A stretch of 64,000 nt of DNA from Pseudomonas sp. PB120. GTDB taxonomy: Bacteria > Pseudomonadota > Gammaproteobacteria > Pseudomonadales > Pseudomonadaceae. The translations under genes and the position numbers were made by a program. Within the stretch, counting starts at the first letter, position 1. Every line of letters begins with the position of its first letter. The notes under the pieces were generated by a model that was given only the letters and a program-made list of their open reading frames with translations, was not told the DNA's origin and did no database searches. Location: the NCBI RefSeq assembly GCF_009761815.1, contig NZ_RWIN01000033.1, forward strand, positions 1 through 64,000, given 5' to 3'. Shown in pieces: positions 1 to 10,917 of this stretch.

Positions 1-51
1 CTCGCTTTGCTTTTGATCGAGGCGCCACGTTGACCACGATGGCCGAACGCA

Positions 52-140
52 GGCATTGCTCCGTGGGGAAACCGGCAGGACGCCGGTTTAGCCGCGCTGG
101 GCCAGGGATGGCCCATCGCGGCGACCCACGGAGCAATGCC
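52..140. repeat. Structured intergenic repeat, three-stem cloverleaf
   Basis: A perfect 16-bp inverted repeat (52-67 against 125-140) encloses two further hairpins: ACCGGC/GCCGGT (71-87), and a nested stem of GCCGCG/CGCGGC (91-96, 117-122) with TGGGCCA/TGGCCCA (98-104, 109-115). Together they would fold as a three-way junction in single-stranded DNA or RNA. The rest of 1-320 has no credible gene. Its plus-strand translation around 180-250 resembles degenerate peptide strings often mis-called as small ORFs between Pseudomonas genes (recollection, not a search). I read the stretch as a repeat-derived, non-coding spacer beyond the thrC terminator. Confidence 0.6.
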
Positions 141-320
141 GGAGTGAGGGCATGCCGAGCCTAGGCGAGGTACCAAGTGGTGGGGCAAGAGCATTTGGTT
201 ACTTTGTGCCGGGCCGCGCAGGCTTTTCAAAGTGACGCGCTGTAAAAGCGAAACCATTACCCGCCATCACACAAAAAACGGATATGCCCCCAACTCAACC
301 CAACCCAACCAAAAACAAAA

Positions 321-343
321 AAGCCCGTCATCAAGACGGGCTT
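321..343 (-). terminator. thrC intrinsic terminator
   Basis: A perfect 9-bp stem (AAGCCCGTC/GACGGGCTT, 5-nt loop) lies 20 bases beyond the thrC stop. Read leftward it is followed by a T-rich run (TTTTTTGTTTTT), the signature of a Rho-independent terminator for the hom-thrC transcript. Confidence 0.85.
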
Positions 344-362
344 TAAACAAACTACCGAGCGC

Positions 363-1772
363 TTACAGAGGCTTACCCCGATTACCATGCTGGCTAACAA
401 AAGCCTGCACCGCTTTCAGGTCATTCGGCAACACCGTGCAACGCTCATCGCGCTTAAACAGGTCAGCCAGGTGCACAGGCAATTCCAGCGCCTTGCCCAC
501 ACCCGCCTTCTCCACCGCATCCGGGAATTTGACCGGATGGGCAGTCCCGAGGATCACCATCGGAATATCAAGGCTGCGACGGCATTCCCGCGCAGCCTTG
601 ACGCCAATGGCCGTGTGCGGGTCCAGCAACTCGCCGGTCTGCTCATAGACTTCAGCGATGGTCTCGCAGGTTTGCGCATCATCCACAGCCAACGAATCGA
701 ACAGCTTGCGAGCTTCCGTCCAACGCTCCTGTTCAACGCTGAAACCGCCGCCCTGCTTGAACGAGTCCATCAAACCGGCAATCGCCGCGCCATTGCGACC
801 GTGCAGGTCGAACAGCAGGCGTTCGAAGTTGGACGAAACCATGATGTCCATCGACGGCGACAACGTCGCGTGCAGGGTTTCCTTGACGTACTGATTGCCG
901 CTCATGAAGCGGTGCAGGATGTCGTTGCGGTTGGTGGCGACGATCAACTGGTTGATCGGCAGGCCCATGTTGCGTGCCAGGTAACCGGCGAAGATGTCGC
1001 CGAAGTTGCCGGTTGGCACCGAGAACGACACCGAACGCGCCGGACCGCCCAACTGCAGGGCTGCGTGGAAGTAGTAGACGATCTGGGCCATGATCCGCGC
1101 CCAGTTGATCGAGTTCACTGCGACCAGGCGAGTGCCCTTGAGGAAGCTCTGGTCGGCGAAGCTCGCCTTGACCATCTCCTGGCAGTCGTCGAAGTTGCCT
1201 TCGATGGCGATGTTGTGGATGTTCTCGCCGAAGATGGTGGTCATCTGGCGACGCTGCACTTCAGACACGCGGTTGTGCGGGTGCAGGATGAAGATGTCGA
1301 CGTTTTCGCAGTGCTTGCAGCCTTCGATGGCGGCCGAACCGGTATCACCGGAGGTGGCACCGACAATGACAACGCGCTCACCGCGCTTTTCCAGCACGTA
1401 ATCGAGCAGGCGACCGAGCAGTTGCAGGGCGAAGTCCTTGAACGCCAGAGTCGGGCCGTGAAACAGCTCCAGCACCCATTCGTTGCCATTGAGCTGACGC
1501 AACGGCGCAACGGCGTTGTGCGAGAACACGCCGTAGGTTTCTTCCAGGATCTTCTTGAAATCGGCATCAGGGATGCTGCCGGTCACGAACGGGCGCATCA
1601 CCCGGAAGGCCAGCTCGTGATACGGCAGGCCGGCCCAGGAAGCGATTTCTTCCTGGGTGAAACGTGGCAGGTTTTCCGGGACGTACAGACCGCCGTCAGT
1701 GGCCAGACCGGCCAGCAGGACGTCTTCGAAATTCAGGGCCGGTGCCTGGCCGCGGGTACTGATATAACGCAT
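363..1772 (-). CDS. thrC: Threonine synthase
   Basis: Converts O-phosphohomoserine to L-threonine with pyridoxal phosphate, the last step of threonine synthesis in the cytoplasm. The 469-residue product has the N-terminal MRYISTRG of the family and the PLP-lysine motif FKDFALQLL (Lys112), with a phosphate-cradle SGDTGSAAIEG segment after it. The reading frame could open 12 bases earlier at a TTG, but the ATG at 1772 has a GGAG Shine-Dalgarno eight bases upstream and gives the normal family length. It lies 66 bases after hom on the same strand, so the two probably share a transcript. Confidence 0.97.
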   Translation of the reverse strand: MRYISTRGQAPALNFEDVLLAGLATDGGLYVPENLPRFTQEEIASWAGLPYHELAFRVMRPFVTGSIPDADFKKILEETYGVFSHNAVAPLRQLNGNEWVLELFHGPTLAFKDFALQLLGRLLDYVLEKRGERVVIVGATSGDTGSAAIEGCKHCENVDIFILHPHNRVSEVQRRQMTTIFGENIHNIAIEGNFDDCQEMVKASFADQSFLKGTRLVAVNSINWARIMAQIVYYFHAALQLGGPARSVSFSVPTGNFGDIFAGYLARNMGLPINQLIVATNRNDILHRFMSGNQYVKETLHATLSPSMDIMVSSNFERLLFDLHGRNGAAIAGLMDSFKQGGGFSVEQERWTEARKLFDSLAVDDAQTCETIAEVYEQTGELLDPHTAIGVKAARECRRSLDIPMVILGTAHPVKFPDAVEKAGVGKALELPVHLADLFKRDERCTVLPNDLKAVQAFVSQHGNRGKPL

Positions 1773-1838
1773 GACTGGCTCCAATAGACAGTGTTCGCAA
1801 ACCCGGGCCCGCTCGCGAGCCCGGTGAACGATAACGGC

Positions 1839-3143
1839 TTAGTTCAGGTGCTCGACGCGGATCCGTACAACCGGACCGACCACGCCAGCCAACGCTTCGA
1901 GGGCGGCGATCGCGTCGTTCATGTGCTGTTCCAGCACACGGTGGGTCAGCAGGATCATCGGTACCAGACCGTCATGCTCTTCGACTTCTTTCTGCATGAT
2001 CGATTCGATGTTGATGCCGCGCTCCGACAGGATGCTCGCCACCTGGGCCAACACGCCCGGATGGTCCTTGGCCTGAATGCGCAGGTAGTAGGAGCTTTCG
2101 CAGGCTTCGATCGGCAGGATCGGGTGCGCCGACAGCGAATCCGGCTGGAAGGCCAGGTGCGGCACGCGGTTTTCCGGGTCCGAGGTCATGGCGCGAACCA
2201 CGTCCACCAGGTCGGCGATCACCGACGAAGCGGTCGGCTCCATGCCGGCGCCAGCGCCGTAGAACAAGGTCGAACCGGCAGCGTCGCCATTGACCATCAC
2301 CGCGTTCATCACGCCATTGACATTGGCGATCAAGCGATCGGCCGGGATCAGTGTCGGGTGCACGCGCAACTCGATACCGGCCGCCGTGCTGCGAGCCACG
2401 CCGAGGTGCTTGATGCGATAGCCCAGCGCTTCGGCGTAGTTCACGTCAGCGGTGGTCAGCTTGGTGATGCCTTCGGTGTAAGCCTTGTCGAACTGCAGCG
2501 GGATACCGAACGCGATGGACGCCAGGATGGTCAGCTTGTGGGCCGCGTCGATGCCTTCGACGTCGAAGGTCGGATCGGCTTCGGCGTAACCCAGGGCTTG
2601 CGCCTCGGCCAGCACGTCTTCGAAGGTGCGACCCTTCTCGCGCATTTCGGTCAGGATGAAGTTGCCGGTGCCGTTGATGATGCCGGCAACCCAGTTGATG
2701 CGGTTGGCGGACAGGCCTTCACGGATCGCCTTGATCACCGGAATGCCACCGGCCACGGCCGCTTCGAACGCCACGATCACGCCTTTCTCGCGAGCCTTGG
2801 CGAAAATTTCATTACCGTGAACGGCGATCAACGCCTTGTTCGCGGTTACCACATGTTTTCCGTTCTCGATCGCTTTGAGTACCAGCTCGCGGGCAACGGT
2901 GTAGCCGCCCACCAACTCTATGACGATGTCGATCTCAGGGTTCGTGGCCACTTCGAAGACATCGTTGGTAATCGCAATACCGGTCGTCTGGAACTGAGGC
3001 TTTGGCGTGCGCGTGGCAATTTGTGCCACTTCGATTCCACGCCCGGCACGACGAGCAATTTCCTCGGCGTTGCGCTGAAGTACGTTGAAGGTACCGCCAC
3101 CGACGGTCCCTAACCCACAGATGCCTACTTTGACCGGTTTCAC
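1839..3143 (-). CDS. hom: Homoserine dehydrogenase
   Basis: NAD(P)H-dependent reduction of aspartate semialdehyde to homoserine, the branch point to threonine and methionine. The 434-residue protein has an N-terminal dinucleotide fold (GICGLGTVGGGT, residues about 7-18), the central catalytic domain, and a C-terminal ACT domain (from about residue 350, YYLRIQAKDHPGVLAQVAS) expected to sense threonine. The open frame extends 18 codons upstream, but a GTG at 3143 behind GGGAG matches the family start VKPVKVGI. It forms a unit with thrC downstream; monofunctional, with no aspartokinase fusion. Confidence 0.96.
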   Translation of the reverse strand: MKPVKVGICGLGTVGGGTFNVLQRNAEEIARRAGRGIEVAQIATRTPKPQFQTTGIAITNDVFEVATNPEIDIVIELVGGYTVARELVLKAIENGKHVVTANKALIAVHGNEIFAKAREKGVIVAFEAAVAGGIPVIKAIREGLSANRINWVAGIINGTGNFILTEMREKGRTFEDVLAEAQALGYAEADPTFDVEGIDAAHKLTILASIAFGIPLQFDKAYTEGITKLTTADVNYAEALGYRIKHLGVARSTAAGIELRVHPTLIPADRLIANVNGVMNAVMVNGDAAGSTLFYGAGAGMEPTASSVIADLVDVVRAMTSDPENRVPHLAFQPDSLSAHPILPIEACESSYYLRIQAKDHPGVLAQVASILSERGINIESIMQKEVEEHDGLVPMILLTHRVLEQHMNDAIAALEALAGVVGPVVRIRVEHLN

Positions 3144-3277
3144 TGTGAACTCCCCATAAAACGGCCGACTCGAGGCCGGCCGTGAAAACAGCCGCATGCT
3201 CGCGGCTCTCTATTAATGACCCGGCCAATGTTGCCGCCGGACCATGATCGTCAAAGGCTGACCGTGACGATACGAAT

Positions 3278-4009
3278 TTATTTCGCGCTCAGCGCCAGTT
3301 TGGCGACTTGTGGCGCAGGCTGGTAGCCCGGAATGACCTGACCGTCGGCCAAAACGATGGCCGGCGTGCCGTTCACGCCAATCGACTGACCCAGGGCGAA
3401 CTGCTTGGAAACCGGGTTATCGCATTTGGCGGCCTTGATTTCCTTGCCGTCGACCATTTTGTCCATGGCCGCTTTCTTGTCCTTGGAGCACCAGACCGCC
3501 TGCAGCTGTTCGTCACCCGGCGAGCCCAGGCCCTGGCGCGGGAACGCGACGTAACGCACTTCAATGCCGCGCTTGTTCAGCTCAGGCACTTCGGCGTGCA
3601 GCTTGTGGCAATACGGGCAGGTGGTGTCGGTGAACACGGTGATGTGCGACTTGGTTTCGCCGATGGCCGGGTAAACCACGGTTTCCGCGACCGGAATGTC
3701 ATTGATCAGTTTGGAAACGCCCAGGCGCTCGGTCTTCTCGGTCAGGTTGACCGGTTTACCATCCTTGAGCTGGAACAGGTAACCCTGAACGATGTACTGG
3801 CCATCGGCGCTGGCGTAGAGCACGCGGCTGCCTTTGAGTTTGACTTCGTACATGCCCGGCAGCGGGCTGGCACTGATGCTTTCGACCGGCACCTCGAGCT
3901 CGAGGTTTTCCAGGCTTTTACGAATGGCTTTGTCGGCCGCGTCATCGGCGATGGCAAAGGTGCTGGCCAACGCAATGGCAGCGGCGGCGAAAATCTGGAT
4001 CAGACGCAT
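3278..4009 (-). CDS. dsbC: Periplasmic thiol:disulfide interchange protein DsbC
   Basis: Disulfide isomerase that reshuffles wrong disulfides in exported proteins; works as a V-shaped dimer recycled by DsbD. Its 243 residues begin with a Sec signal (MRLIQIFAAAAIALASTFAIA, cut before DDAADK), then an N-terminal dimerisation domain and a thioredoxin fold with active site TTCPYCHKLH. The Cys-Pro-Tyr-Cys differs from the Cys-Gly-Tyr-Cys of E. coli. The ATG at 4009 follows AGGAG and is preferred over the 29-codon upstream extension. It sits between xerD and hom, an order familiar in Pseudomonas. Confidence 0.95.
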   Translation of the reverse strand: MRLIQIFAAAAIALASTFAIADDAADKAIRKSLENLELEVPVESISASPLPGMYEVKLKGSRVLYASADGQYIVQGYLFQLKDGKPVNLTEKTERLGVSKLINDIPVAETVVYPAIGETKSHITVFTDTTCPYCHKLHAEVPELNKRGIEVRYVAFPRQGLGSPGDEQLQAVWCSKDKKAAMDKMVDGKEIKAAKCDNPVSKQFALGQSIGVNGTPAIVLADGQVIPGYQPAPQVAKLALSAK

Positions 4010-4160
4010 GAGAACTCCTGAAGGCTGACAAATGGGACGCTCAGAACGCCCGTGCCGAAACACCGGGTCATAAACGCCCATCGTGCAAACCGGCAAAGCC
4101 TACCACATAAGGGCTGTGTGGCCGAATGCGCCAGACGCAAGACATTGGCGACAGGTTTTC

Positions 4161-4261
4161 TGTAGGAGCGAGCATGCTCGCGATGGTCGTTAACGATAAC
4201 GCGGGGAATCTGATTCCCCCGCGGTGTTCCTGAGTCCATCGCGAGCATGCTCGCTCCTACA
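4161..4261. repeat. REPIN (paired REP palindromes)
   Basis: Two inverted copies of a REP core (TGTAGGAGCGAGCATGCTCG... and its complement) flank a 49-bp spacer that starts TCGTTAACGATAACGCG. The same spacer start recurs, with changes, at 16462, 39537 and 62074, so these copies look like one mobile REPIN family moved by a RAYT transposase elsewhere in the genome. It fills the gap between dsbC and xerD; reading frames through it are artefacts. Confidence 0.9.
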
Positions 4262-4272
4262 GAGGCTTGCGG

Positions 4273-5169
4273 TCAGCCGCGCGGGTGGTGTTTGGCGTGC
4301 AAGTCCTGCAACCGTGCTCGGGCGACATGGGTGTAAATCTGGGTGGTGGACAGATCGCTGTGACCGAGCAGCATTTGCACCACGCGCAGATCGGCGCCGT
4401 GGTTGAGCAAGTGCGTGGCAAAGGCGTGACGCAGGGTGTGCGGCGACAGCGACTTGCCGATGCCGGCGACCTTGGCCTGGTGCTTGATGCGATGCCAGAA
4501 CGTCTGGCGGGTCATCTGCTCGCCACGCTGACTGGGAAACAGCACATCACTGGGGCGCCCGCCGAGCAGTTCGCCACGGGCGTCGCGCATGTAACGCTCG
4601 ACCCAGACAATCGCCTCCTCCCCCATCGGCACCAGCCGTTCCTTGCTGCCCTTGCCCATCACCCGAAGCACGCCCTGGCGCAGGTTGACCTGCTCCAGCG
4701 TCAGGCTGATCAACTCCGTGACCCGCAGGCCACAGGCATAGAGCACTTCGAGCATGGCGCGGTCCCGCTGGCCGATGGCTTCGCTCAAGTCCGGCGCTTT
4801 CAGCAGCGCCTCCACGTCAGCTTCCGACAAGGACTTAGGCAATGGTCTACCGAGCTGAGGCATGTCGACGCGCAATGTCGGATCAACCGCGATCAGTTTT
4901 TCCCGCAGCAAATAGCGATAGAACCCACGCACGCCAGACAGAAATCGCGCAGTTGAACGGGGTTTGTAGTTTTGCTCCAGACGCCAGGCCAGGTGATCGA
5001 GGATCAATTCACGGCCGGCGCTGATCAGTTCCAGGCCCTTGTCCTGCAACCAGCCATTGAACAGGGCAAGGTCGCTGCGGTAGGCGTCGCGCGTGTTATC
5101 CGACAATCCTTTTTCCAGCCACAGGGCGTCGAGAAACTGGTCTATCAAGGGGTGATCAATGGCAGGCAT
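4273..5169 (-). CDS. xerD: Tyrosine recombinase XerD
   Basis: Site-specific recombinase that with XerC resolves chromosome dimers at dif under FtsK control. The product is 298 residues, exactly the E. coli size, with an N-terminal SAM-like core-binding domain (about 1-95). The catalytic set is complete: Arg149 (ACGLRVTEL), Lys173, His244 and Arg247 (HTLRHAFATH), His270 (LLGHSDLS) and nucleophile Tyr279. I chose ATG at 5169; a GTG five codons upstream is also possible and neither has a strong ribosome site. It is a housekeeping recombinase and not part of a mobile element. Confidence 0.96.
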   Translation of the reverse strand: MPAIDHPLIDQFLDALWLEKGLSDNTRDAYRSDLALFNGWLQDKGLELISAGRELILDHLAWRLEQNYKPRSTARFLSGVRGFYRYLLREKLIAVDPTLRVDMPQLGRPLPKSLSEADVEALLKAPDLSEAIGQRDRAMLEVLYACGLRVTELISLTLEQVNLRQGVLRVMGKGSKERLVPMGEEAIVWVERYMRDARGELLGGRPSDVLFPSQRGEQMTRQTFWHRIKHQAKVAGIGKSLSPHTLRHAFATHLLNHGADLRVVQMLLGHSDLSTTQIYTHVARARLQDLHAKHHPRG

Positions 5170-5276
5170 GGGCACTCGAAACACGCTGACTTGAGACAGC
5201 GCGCGAAAAAAAGGTGAACGGTAAAAATGACCGCTAGTCTTTCATAGCGCGCAATTTCAAGGAACAGGGAGCTTCA

Positions 5277-7088
5277 ATGAGCGAGCAGCAGATTCTGTTG
5301 GCGTTTGGCGGCATCGGTGCTGCGGCCTTGGGGTGTCAGTGGCTGGCCTGGCGCCTGAAGCTGCCGGCGATCCTGTTTCTGTTGCTGACCGGCATTCTGG
5401 TGGGCCCGGTGCTGGGCTGGCTCGACCCGCAGGAAATGTTCGGGCCGCTGCTGATGCCACTGGTTTCACTGGCCGTAGCGCTGATCCTGTTTGAAGGCAG
5501 CCTGACGCTGCACCTGTCGGAATGGCGCGAAATCGGCAGCGTCGTACATCGACTGGTGACGATTGGCGCGCTGTCGACCTGGGTTGTCATTGCCGTCGCC
5601 ACCCATTGGCTGCTCGGTTTCGACTGGCTGCTCGCCGTCCTCTTCGGCAGCTTGACGCTGGTGACCGGCCCGACCGTTATCGTGCCGATGCTGCGCGTGG
5701 TGCGGCCGAAAGCCTCGATTGCCAACATCCTGCGCTGGGAAGGCATTGTCATTGACCCCATCGGCGCCCTGCTTGCGGTCGTGGTCTACAGCTTCATCAT
5801 CGCCCGTTCTTCGGTTGACGGCTTGAGCCAGGGCCTGTTGACGTTCGGCGGCGTGATTGCATGTGGCTGCGCGTTCGGGATCGCCGGTGGCTGGGTCCTC
5901 GGGACCATCATCCGGCGCCAGTGGCTGCCGGAATACCTGCACAACCTGGCGGCGCTCGCGGCGGTACTGGGCATTTTTATCGCAGCCAATACGGTGATGC
6001 ATGAATCCGGACTGCTGGCGGTCACGTTGATGGGCCTGTGGCTGGCGAATATGAAGGACGTGGATGTGCGGGACATCCTGCACTTCAAGGAAAACCTCAG
6101 CGTGCTGCTGATTTCCGGGTTGTTCATTTTGCTGGCGGCGCGGCTGGACTTGAACGCGTTGATCGGCCTCGGTCCGCTGGTGGTGATCTTGCTGCTGATC
6201 ATTCAATTCATTGCCCGACCTTTGAACGTAATGCTCTGCACGGCAGGGTCGAGCTTGAGCTGGCGCGAGCGCGCACTGCTGTCGTGGATCGCACCTCGTG
6301 GAATCGTGGCTGCCGCAGTGTCGGCGATATTCGCCATTCGCCTGGATGAAGCCGGGCATGAGGGCGCGTTGCTGCTGGTGCCGTTGACGTTTGCGGTGAT
6401 CATCGGCACCGTGGTGCTGCAAAGCGCCACGGCGCGGCCACTGGCCCGCCTGTTGAAAGTCGCCGAGCCGGCGCCCAGCGGCTTTCTGATCGTCGGCGCC
6501 AACACCCCGGCACGCACATTGGGCAAGGCCTTGCAGCAGTTGGGCAGTCGCGTGCTGCTGACCGATTCGAGCTGGGAGAATATCCGGGCGGCGCGCATGG
6601 ACGGTTTGCCGACCTACTTCGGAAACCCCGCCTCCCAGCATGCCGACGCACACCTGGACCTGGTTGGCTTGGGGCATTTGCTGGCGCTGTCACCATCCGG
6701 CGAGCTCAACACCCTGGCGTCGATGCGCTTTCGCCACGACTTTGGCCATCAACGGCTGTTTGGCCTGGCCAGCGGTCAGGAAAGCCGCCGCACCGACAAA
6801 CACCGCGCCAGTCTTCAACATCGCGGGCGGTTACTCGGTAACGAGGAATTGACCTACACCCGCTTGGCCAACCTGCTGCACCAGGGATCCGAGCTCTACA
6901 GCACGCATCTGACGGAGGGGTTTGACTGGGAAGACTACCAGGCGCTACACGGAGATCGCGCAACACTGCTGTTCGTTCGCGATGACAGCGGCTGGGTGCA
7001 TGTGGTGACATCCGACAGTGCGCTGAAGCCGTCGGTGGGGTGGACGGTGCTGGCGTTGATTCAACCTGAGGCCAGCGGGGCCACATGA
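5277..7088 (+). CDS. Cation:proton antiporter, CPA1/NhaP type with C-terminal cytosolic domain
   Basis: Inner-membrane exchanger, probably Na+ or K+ against H+. About the first 400 residues form some 12 hydrophobic segments with family signatures: an early ILFLLLTGILVGPVLG turn, LILFEGSLTL, TLVTGPTVIVPML, and the WEGIVIDPIGAL segment holding the acidic ion-binding residue. The roughly 200-residue soluble tail begins FLIVGANTPARTLGKALQQ, a TrkA-N-like nucleotide-binding start. A GGGAGC site lies just before the ATG. It is divergent from xerD and convergent with rplS across a shared terminator. Ion specificity cannot be told from sequence. Confidence 0.85.
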   Translation: MSEQQILLAFGGIGAAALGCQWLAWRLKLPAILFLLLTGILVGPVLGWLDPQEMFGPLLMPLVSLAVALILFEGSLTLHLSEWREIGSVVHRLVTIGALSTWVVIAVATHWLLGFDWLLAVLFGSLTLVTGPTVIVPMLRVVRPKASIANILRWEGIVIDPIGALLAVVVYSFIIARSSVDGLSQGLLTFGGVIACGCAFGIAGGWVLGTIIRRQWLPEYLHNLAALAAVLGIFIAANTVMHESGLLAVTLMGLWLANMKDVDVRDILHFKENLSVLLISGLFILLAARLDLNALIGLGPLVVILLLIIQFIARPLNVMLCTAGSSLSWRERALLSWIAPRGIVAAAVSAIFAIRLDEAGHEGALLLVPLTFAVIIGTVVLQSATARPLARLLKVAEPAPSGFLIVGANTPARTLGKALQQLGSRVLLTDSSWENIRAARMDGLPTYFGNPASQHADAHLDLVGLGHLLALSPSGELNTLASMRFRHDFGHQRLFGLASGQESRRTDKHRASLQHRGRLLGNEELTYTRLANLLHQGSELYSTHLTEGFDWEDYQALHGDRATLLFVRDDSGWVHVVTSDSALKPSVGWTVLALIQPEASGAT

Positions 7089-7104
7089 CCGATTCGCAGG
7101 CAAC

Positions 7105-7132
7105 AAAAAAGCAGCCCGTAGGCTGCTTTTTT
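7105..7132. terminator. Bidirectional terminator between antiporter gene and rplS
   Basis: A GCAGCC/GGCTGC stem with CGTA loop is flanked by six A on the left and six T on the right, so it can end both the rightward antiporter transcript and the leftward rpsP-rimM-trmD-rplS transcript. Confidence 0.88.
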
Positions 7133-7150
7133 CTGCATCGGAAGCTGGAC

Positions 7151-7501
7151 TTAAGCCAGTTTTTCCTTGATGCGAGCTGCTTTACCGGACAGGTCACGCA
7201 GGTAGTACAGCTTGGCTTTACGTACGTCACCGCGACGTTTAACGGCCATGCTGTCGATTTGCGGGCTGTAGGTCTGGAAAGTACGCTCTACGCCAACACC
7301 GTTGGAGATTTTACGAACGGTGAAAGCACTGTTTACGCCGCGGTTACGCTTGGCGATAACAACACCTTCGAACGCTTGCAGACGCGAACGGTCGCCTTCC
7401 TTCACTTTCACCTGAACGACAATGGTGTCGCCCGGGGCAAAGGTAGGGATCTCTTTGGTCATCTGCTCTGCTTCGAGTGCAAGGATGATTTTGTTAGTCA
7501 T
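7151..7501 (-). CDS. rplS: 50S ribosomal protein L19
   Basis: Large-subunit protein at the 30S-50S interface (bridge B8). The 116 residues match the family length, with the conserved segments [29 protein letters not shown] and the C-terminal [18 protein letters not shown]. It is the last gene of the rpsP-rimM-trmD-rplS operon, 45 bases after trmD, and is closed by the terminator at 7105-7132. Confidence 0.98.
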
Positions 7502-7546
7502 GCTGTGCTCCTAAGGTAAATCAACGGACTTACCATCGATACGTTG

Positions 7547-8299
7547 TTAACTATCGTCCCGCTCGCGGATGTATTCCTCGAGCAGCTTCTTCTCTTCTCC
7601 AGAAAGCGAGCGGCTTTCCAGAAGATCGGCGCGTCGTTCAAAGGTCCTACCAAGGGACTGCTGTAAACGCCAACGCCGGATATGCGCGTGATTGCCACTT
7701 AGCAACACGTCGGGAACACGCTGATCCGCATACACCTCCGGTCGGGTGTAGTGCGGGCAATCCAGCAGACCGTCCGTAAAGGAATCTTCCTCGGCGGAGT
7801 CCGCATGCCCTAAAGCTCCAGGCAGCAGTCGTGTAACCGCATCAATCAGGACCATCGCCGGCAGCTCGCCGCCAGACAGTACATAGTCGCCAATCGACCA
7901 CTCTTCATCGACATGAGCATCAATAAAACGCTCGTCAATGCCTTCGTAGCGGCCGGCAATCAGGATCAATGCATCCAGATTCGCCAACTCGCGTACCGCC
8001 GACTGAGTCAGTTGACGGCCTTGGGGGGACAGGTAAATTACCTTCGCCGCCTCCCCGGCTGCTGCCTTGGCCTGAACCAGAGCATCTTCCAGGGGTTTGA
8101 TCTTCATCACCATGCCCGGACCACCGCCAAATGGGCGATCATCCACAGTGTGATGTCGATCCGTCGTGTAGTCTCGCGGATTCCAACAGGTGAGCTGCAA
8201 GAGCCCCTGTTTCACCGCCCGACTGGTGATGCCGTACTCGCTGATGGCGGAGAACATCTCGGGAAACAAACTGATCACTTCTACGCGCAAATTAGCCAC
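7547..8299 (-). CDS. trmD: tRNA (guanine37-N1)-methyltransferase
   Basis: SPOUT methyltransferase making m1G37 next to the anticodon, which prevents +1 frameshifting. The 250-residue protein carries the trefoil-knot SAM site: [21 protein letters not shown] and the [15 protein letters not shown] loop. The reading frame runs 22 codons into rimM, but the family N-terminus ([16 protein letters not shown]) begins at GTG 8299, two bases after the rimM stop. That spacing suggests translational coupling. Confidence 0.97.
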   Translation of the reverse strand: MANLRVEVISLFPEMFSAISEYGITSRAVKQGLLQLTCWNPRDYTTDRHHTVDDRPFGGGPGMVMKIKPLEDALVQAKAAAGEAAKVIYLSPQGRQLTQSAVRELANLDALILIAGRYEGIDERFIDAHVDEEWSIGDYVLSGGELPAMVLIDAVTRLLPGALGHADSAEEDSFTDGLLDCPHYTRPEVYADQRVPDVLLSGNHAHIRRWRLQQSLGRTFERRADLLESRSLSGEEKKLLEEYIRERDDS

Positions 8300-8301
8300 G
8301 T

Positions 8302-8838
8302 TTAGAAGTCCGCGTCCCAATCCACCTTCATCTCGCCTGCTGCGAGGTCGACGGCCAACACGCATTGCTCCGTATAGGGCAACAGGCGTTCGCGATCATC
8401 CAGGCTGCCCGCGCAAGGCTTGACCACCATTACATCATTGGCGCCGGTTTCCAGAAGATGATCGATCTTCCCGAGCAGTTGCCCGAGTTGGTCAATGACC
8501 TTCAGACCTTCCAGCTGGTACCAGTAGTACTCGCCGTCGGTCAATTCAGGGAACAGGTTGCGCGGCACGCAGATCTCATAACCGGCCAGAAGACGAGCTT
8601 CTTCGCGATCATCAAGACCCTTGAGCTTTGCGACCAGGAACTTATCGCTCCCTCGTCCGCTGACCAGCTCAACCTGCTTCACATTGCCCTCGCGCTTGAG
8701 CGTCCAGGTTTTGTACTGCAACAGGTTTTCAGTCGGATCAGTAAAGGAATAAACCTTCACTTCGCCGCGAACGCCATGAACAGAATAAATTTTGCCGATA
8801 ACGATCAAATCATCAGCAACAGTTGGCGTCGCGTTCAT
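8302..8838 (-). CDS. rimM: 16S rRNA processing protein RimM
   Basis: Assembly factor for the 30S head that works with ribosomal protein uS19. The 178 residues hold the N-terminal RimM barrel ([21 protein letters not shown], about 12-32) and a C-terminal PRC-barrel ([13 protein letters not shown] through [10 protein letters not shown]). It lies five bases after rpsP and two before trmD, the invariant gammaproteobacterial order. Confidence 0.97.
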   Translation of the reverse strand: MNATPTVADDLIVIGKIYSVHGVRGEVKVYSFTDPTENLLQYKTWTLKREGNVKQVELVSGRGSDKFLVAKLKGLDDREEARLLAGYEICVPRNLFPELTDGEYYWYQLEGLKVIDQLGQLLGKIDHLLETGANDVMVVKPCAGSLDDRERLLPYTEQCVLAVDLAAGEMKVDWDADF

Positions 8839-8843
8839 ATTGC

Positions 8844-9095
8844 TCAGGCCGCAGCCTTAGCCGCGTCCTTCAACAACTGAGCAACACGCTCAGAAGGTTG
8901 TGCACCAACGCTCAGCCAGTAGGCTACGCGCTCTTGGTTCACGGACAGACGGACTTCTTGACCACGAGCAACTGGGTTGAAGAAACCAACCTGTTCCTTG
9001 TGCGAACCGTCGCGCGGGTTGCGGCTGTCGGTTACGGTCAAGTGGTAAAACGGGCGCTTTTTGGAGCCGCCAAGGGCAAGACGGATTGTTAGCAT
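8844..9095 (-). CDS. rpsP: 30S ribosomal protein S16
   Basis: Small-subunit protein needed for 16S rRNA 5'-domain folding. The 83 residues start [20 protein letters not shown], the family hallmark, and include the expected [19 protein letters not shown]. It is the first gene of the rpsP operon; the promoter is predicted at 9168-9195. Confidence 0.98.
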   Translation of the reverse strand: MLTIRLALGGSKKRPFYHLTVTDSRNPRDGSHKEQVGFFNPVARGQEVRLSVNQERVAYWLSVGAQPSERVAQLLKDAAKAAA

Positions 9096-9167
9096 GTGAA
9101 CATCGTTCCTGTAGTCGGTGCTGCAAATCTAAAGGCACAGCGGGCATAGGTGCCCGAAAGGCCGCAT

Positions 9168-9195
9168 ATTCTAAGGAATATCCGGACTTTTGCAA
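9168..9195 (-). promoter_or_regulatory. Predicted sigma-70 promoter of the rpsP operon
   Basis: On the leftward strand TTGCAA (9190-9195) and TAGAAT (9168-9173) are 16 bases apart. The leader between here and rpsP contains a 6-bp hairpin (CGGGCA/TGCCCG). The prediction rests on box similarity only. Confidence 0.5.
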
Positions 9196-9316
9196 ATGTC
9201 TTTTTCCGGCTGCCTATCGGCCGCCATCCAGATTTGCTATAGAGCCGTCGTTGAAAACGGCCAGTCAGCTCCCGCCAAGTGCGGGTTTGCTGGAGATCCC
9301 GCTTCCTTGCGGGTCT

Positions 9317-9338
9317 GCGCCGGTGCGATGACCGGCGC
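9317..9338 (-). terminator. Candidate ffh terminator hairpin
   Basis: A perfect 8-bp GC-rich stem (GCGCCGGT/ACCGGCGC, 6-nt loop) lies eight bases beyond the ffh stop, with a second hairpin (CCCGC/GCGGG, 9298-9313) just further on. Neither is followed by a clear T-run, so this may attenuate or stabilise the 3' end and not be a classic intrinsic terminator. Confidence 0.45.
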
Positions 9339-9345
9339 GGATTCT

Positions 9346-10722
<1,377 letters not shown>

Positions 10723-10917
10723 TGCGCGATCCTTTCAGGCCCTGTGTAGACCGGGATAATGGCGGCCCAGACCGTGATAAACATGTACTCGGCGAGCCTG
10801 CGGCGTGGGCAGGTCGCGGATTATAGCGAAGACTGCGTCTGGCGGACACCTCGCACTTTCGTGTGATGAGGGTTCTATGCCAAACTCAGCGCCTTTCGGG
10901 CTTGCCTAACAGGATTT

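Noticed and set aside
387..1787. 466-codon rightward open frame opposite thrC
   Set aside because: It is antisense to a complete thrC with all family motifs; long antisense frames are common in high-GC genomes. Similar frames opposite hom, guaA, guaB, hscA, der and others were left out for the same reason.
4000..4248. Small ORFs reading through REP palindromes (here and at many other gaps)
   Set aside because: They translate the REP arms into stock peptides such as REHARSYR or GASLLAM, which recur at every REPIN and do not represent genes.
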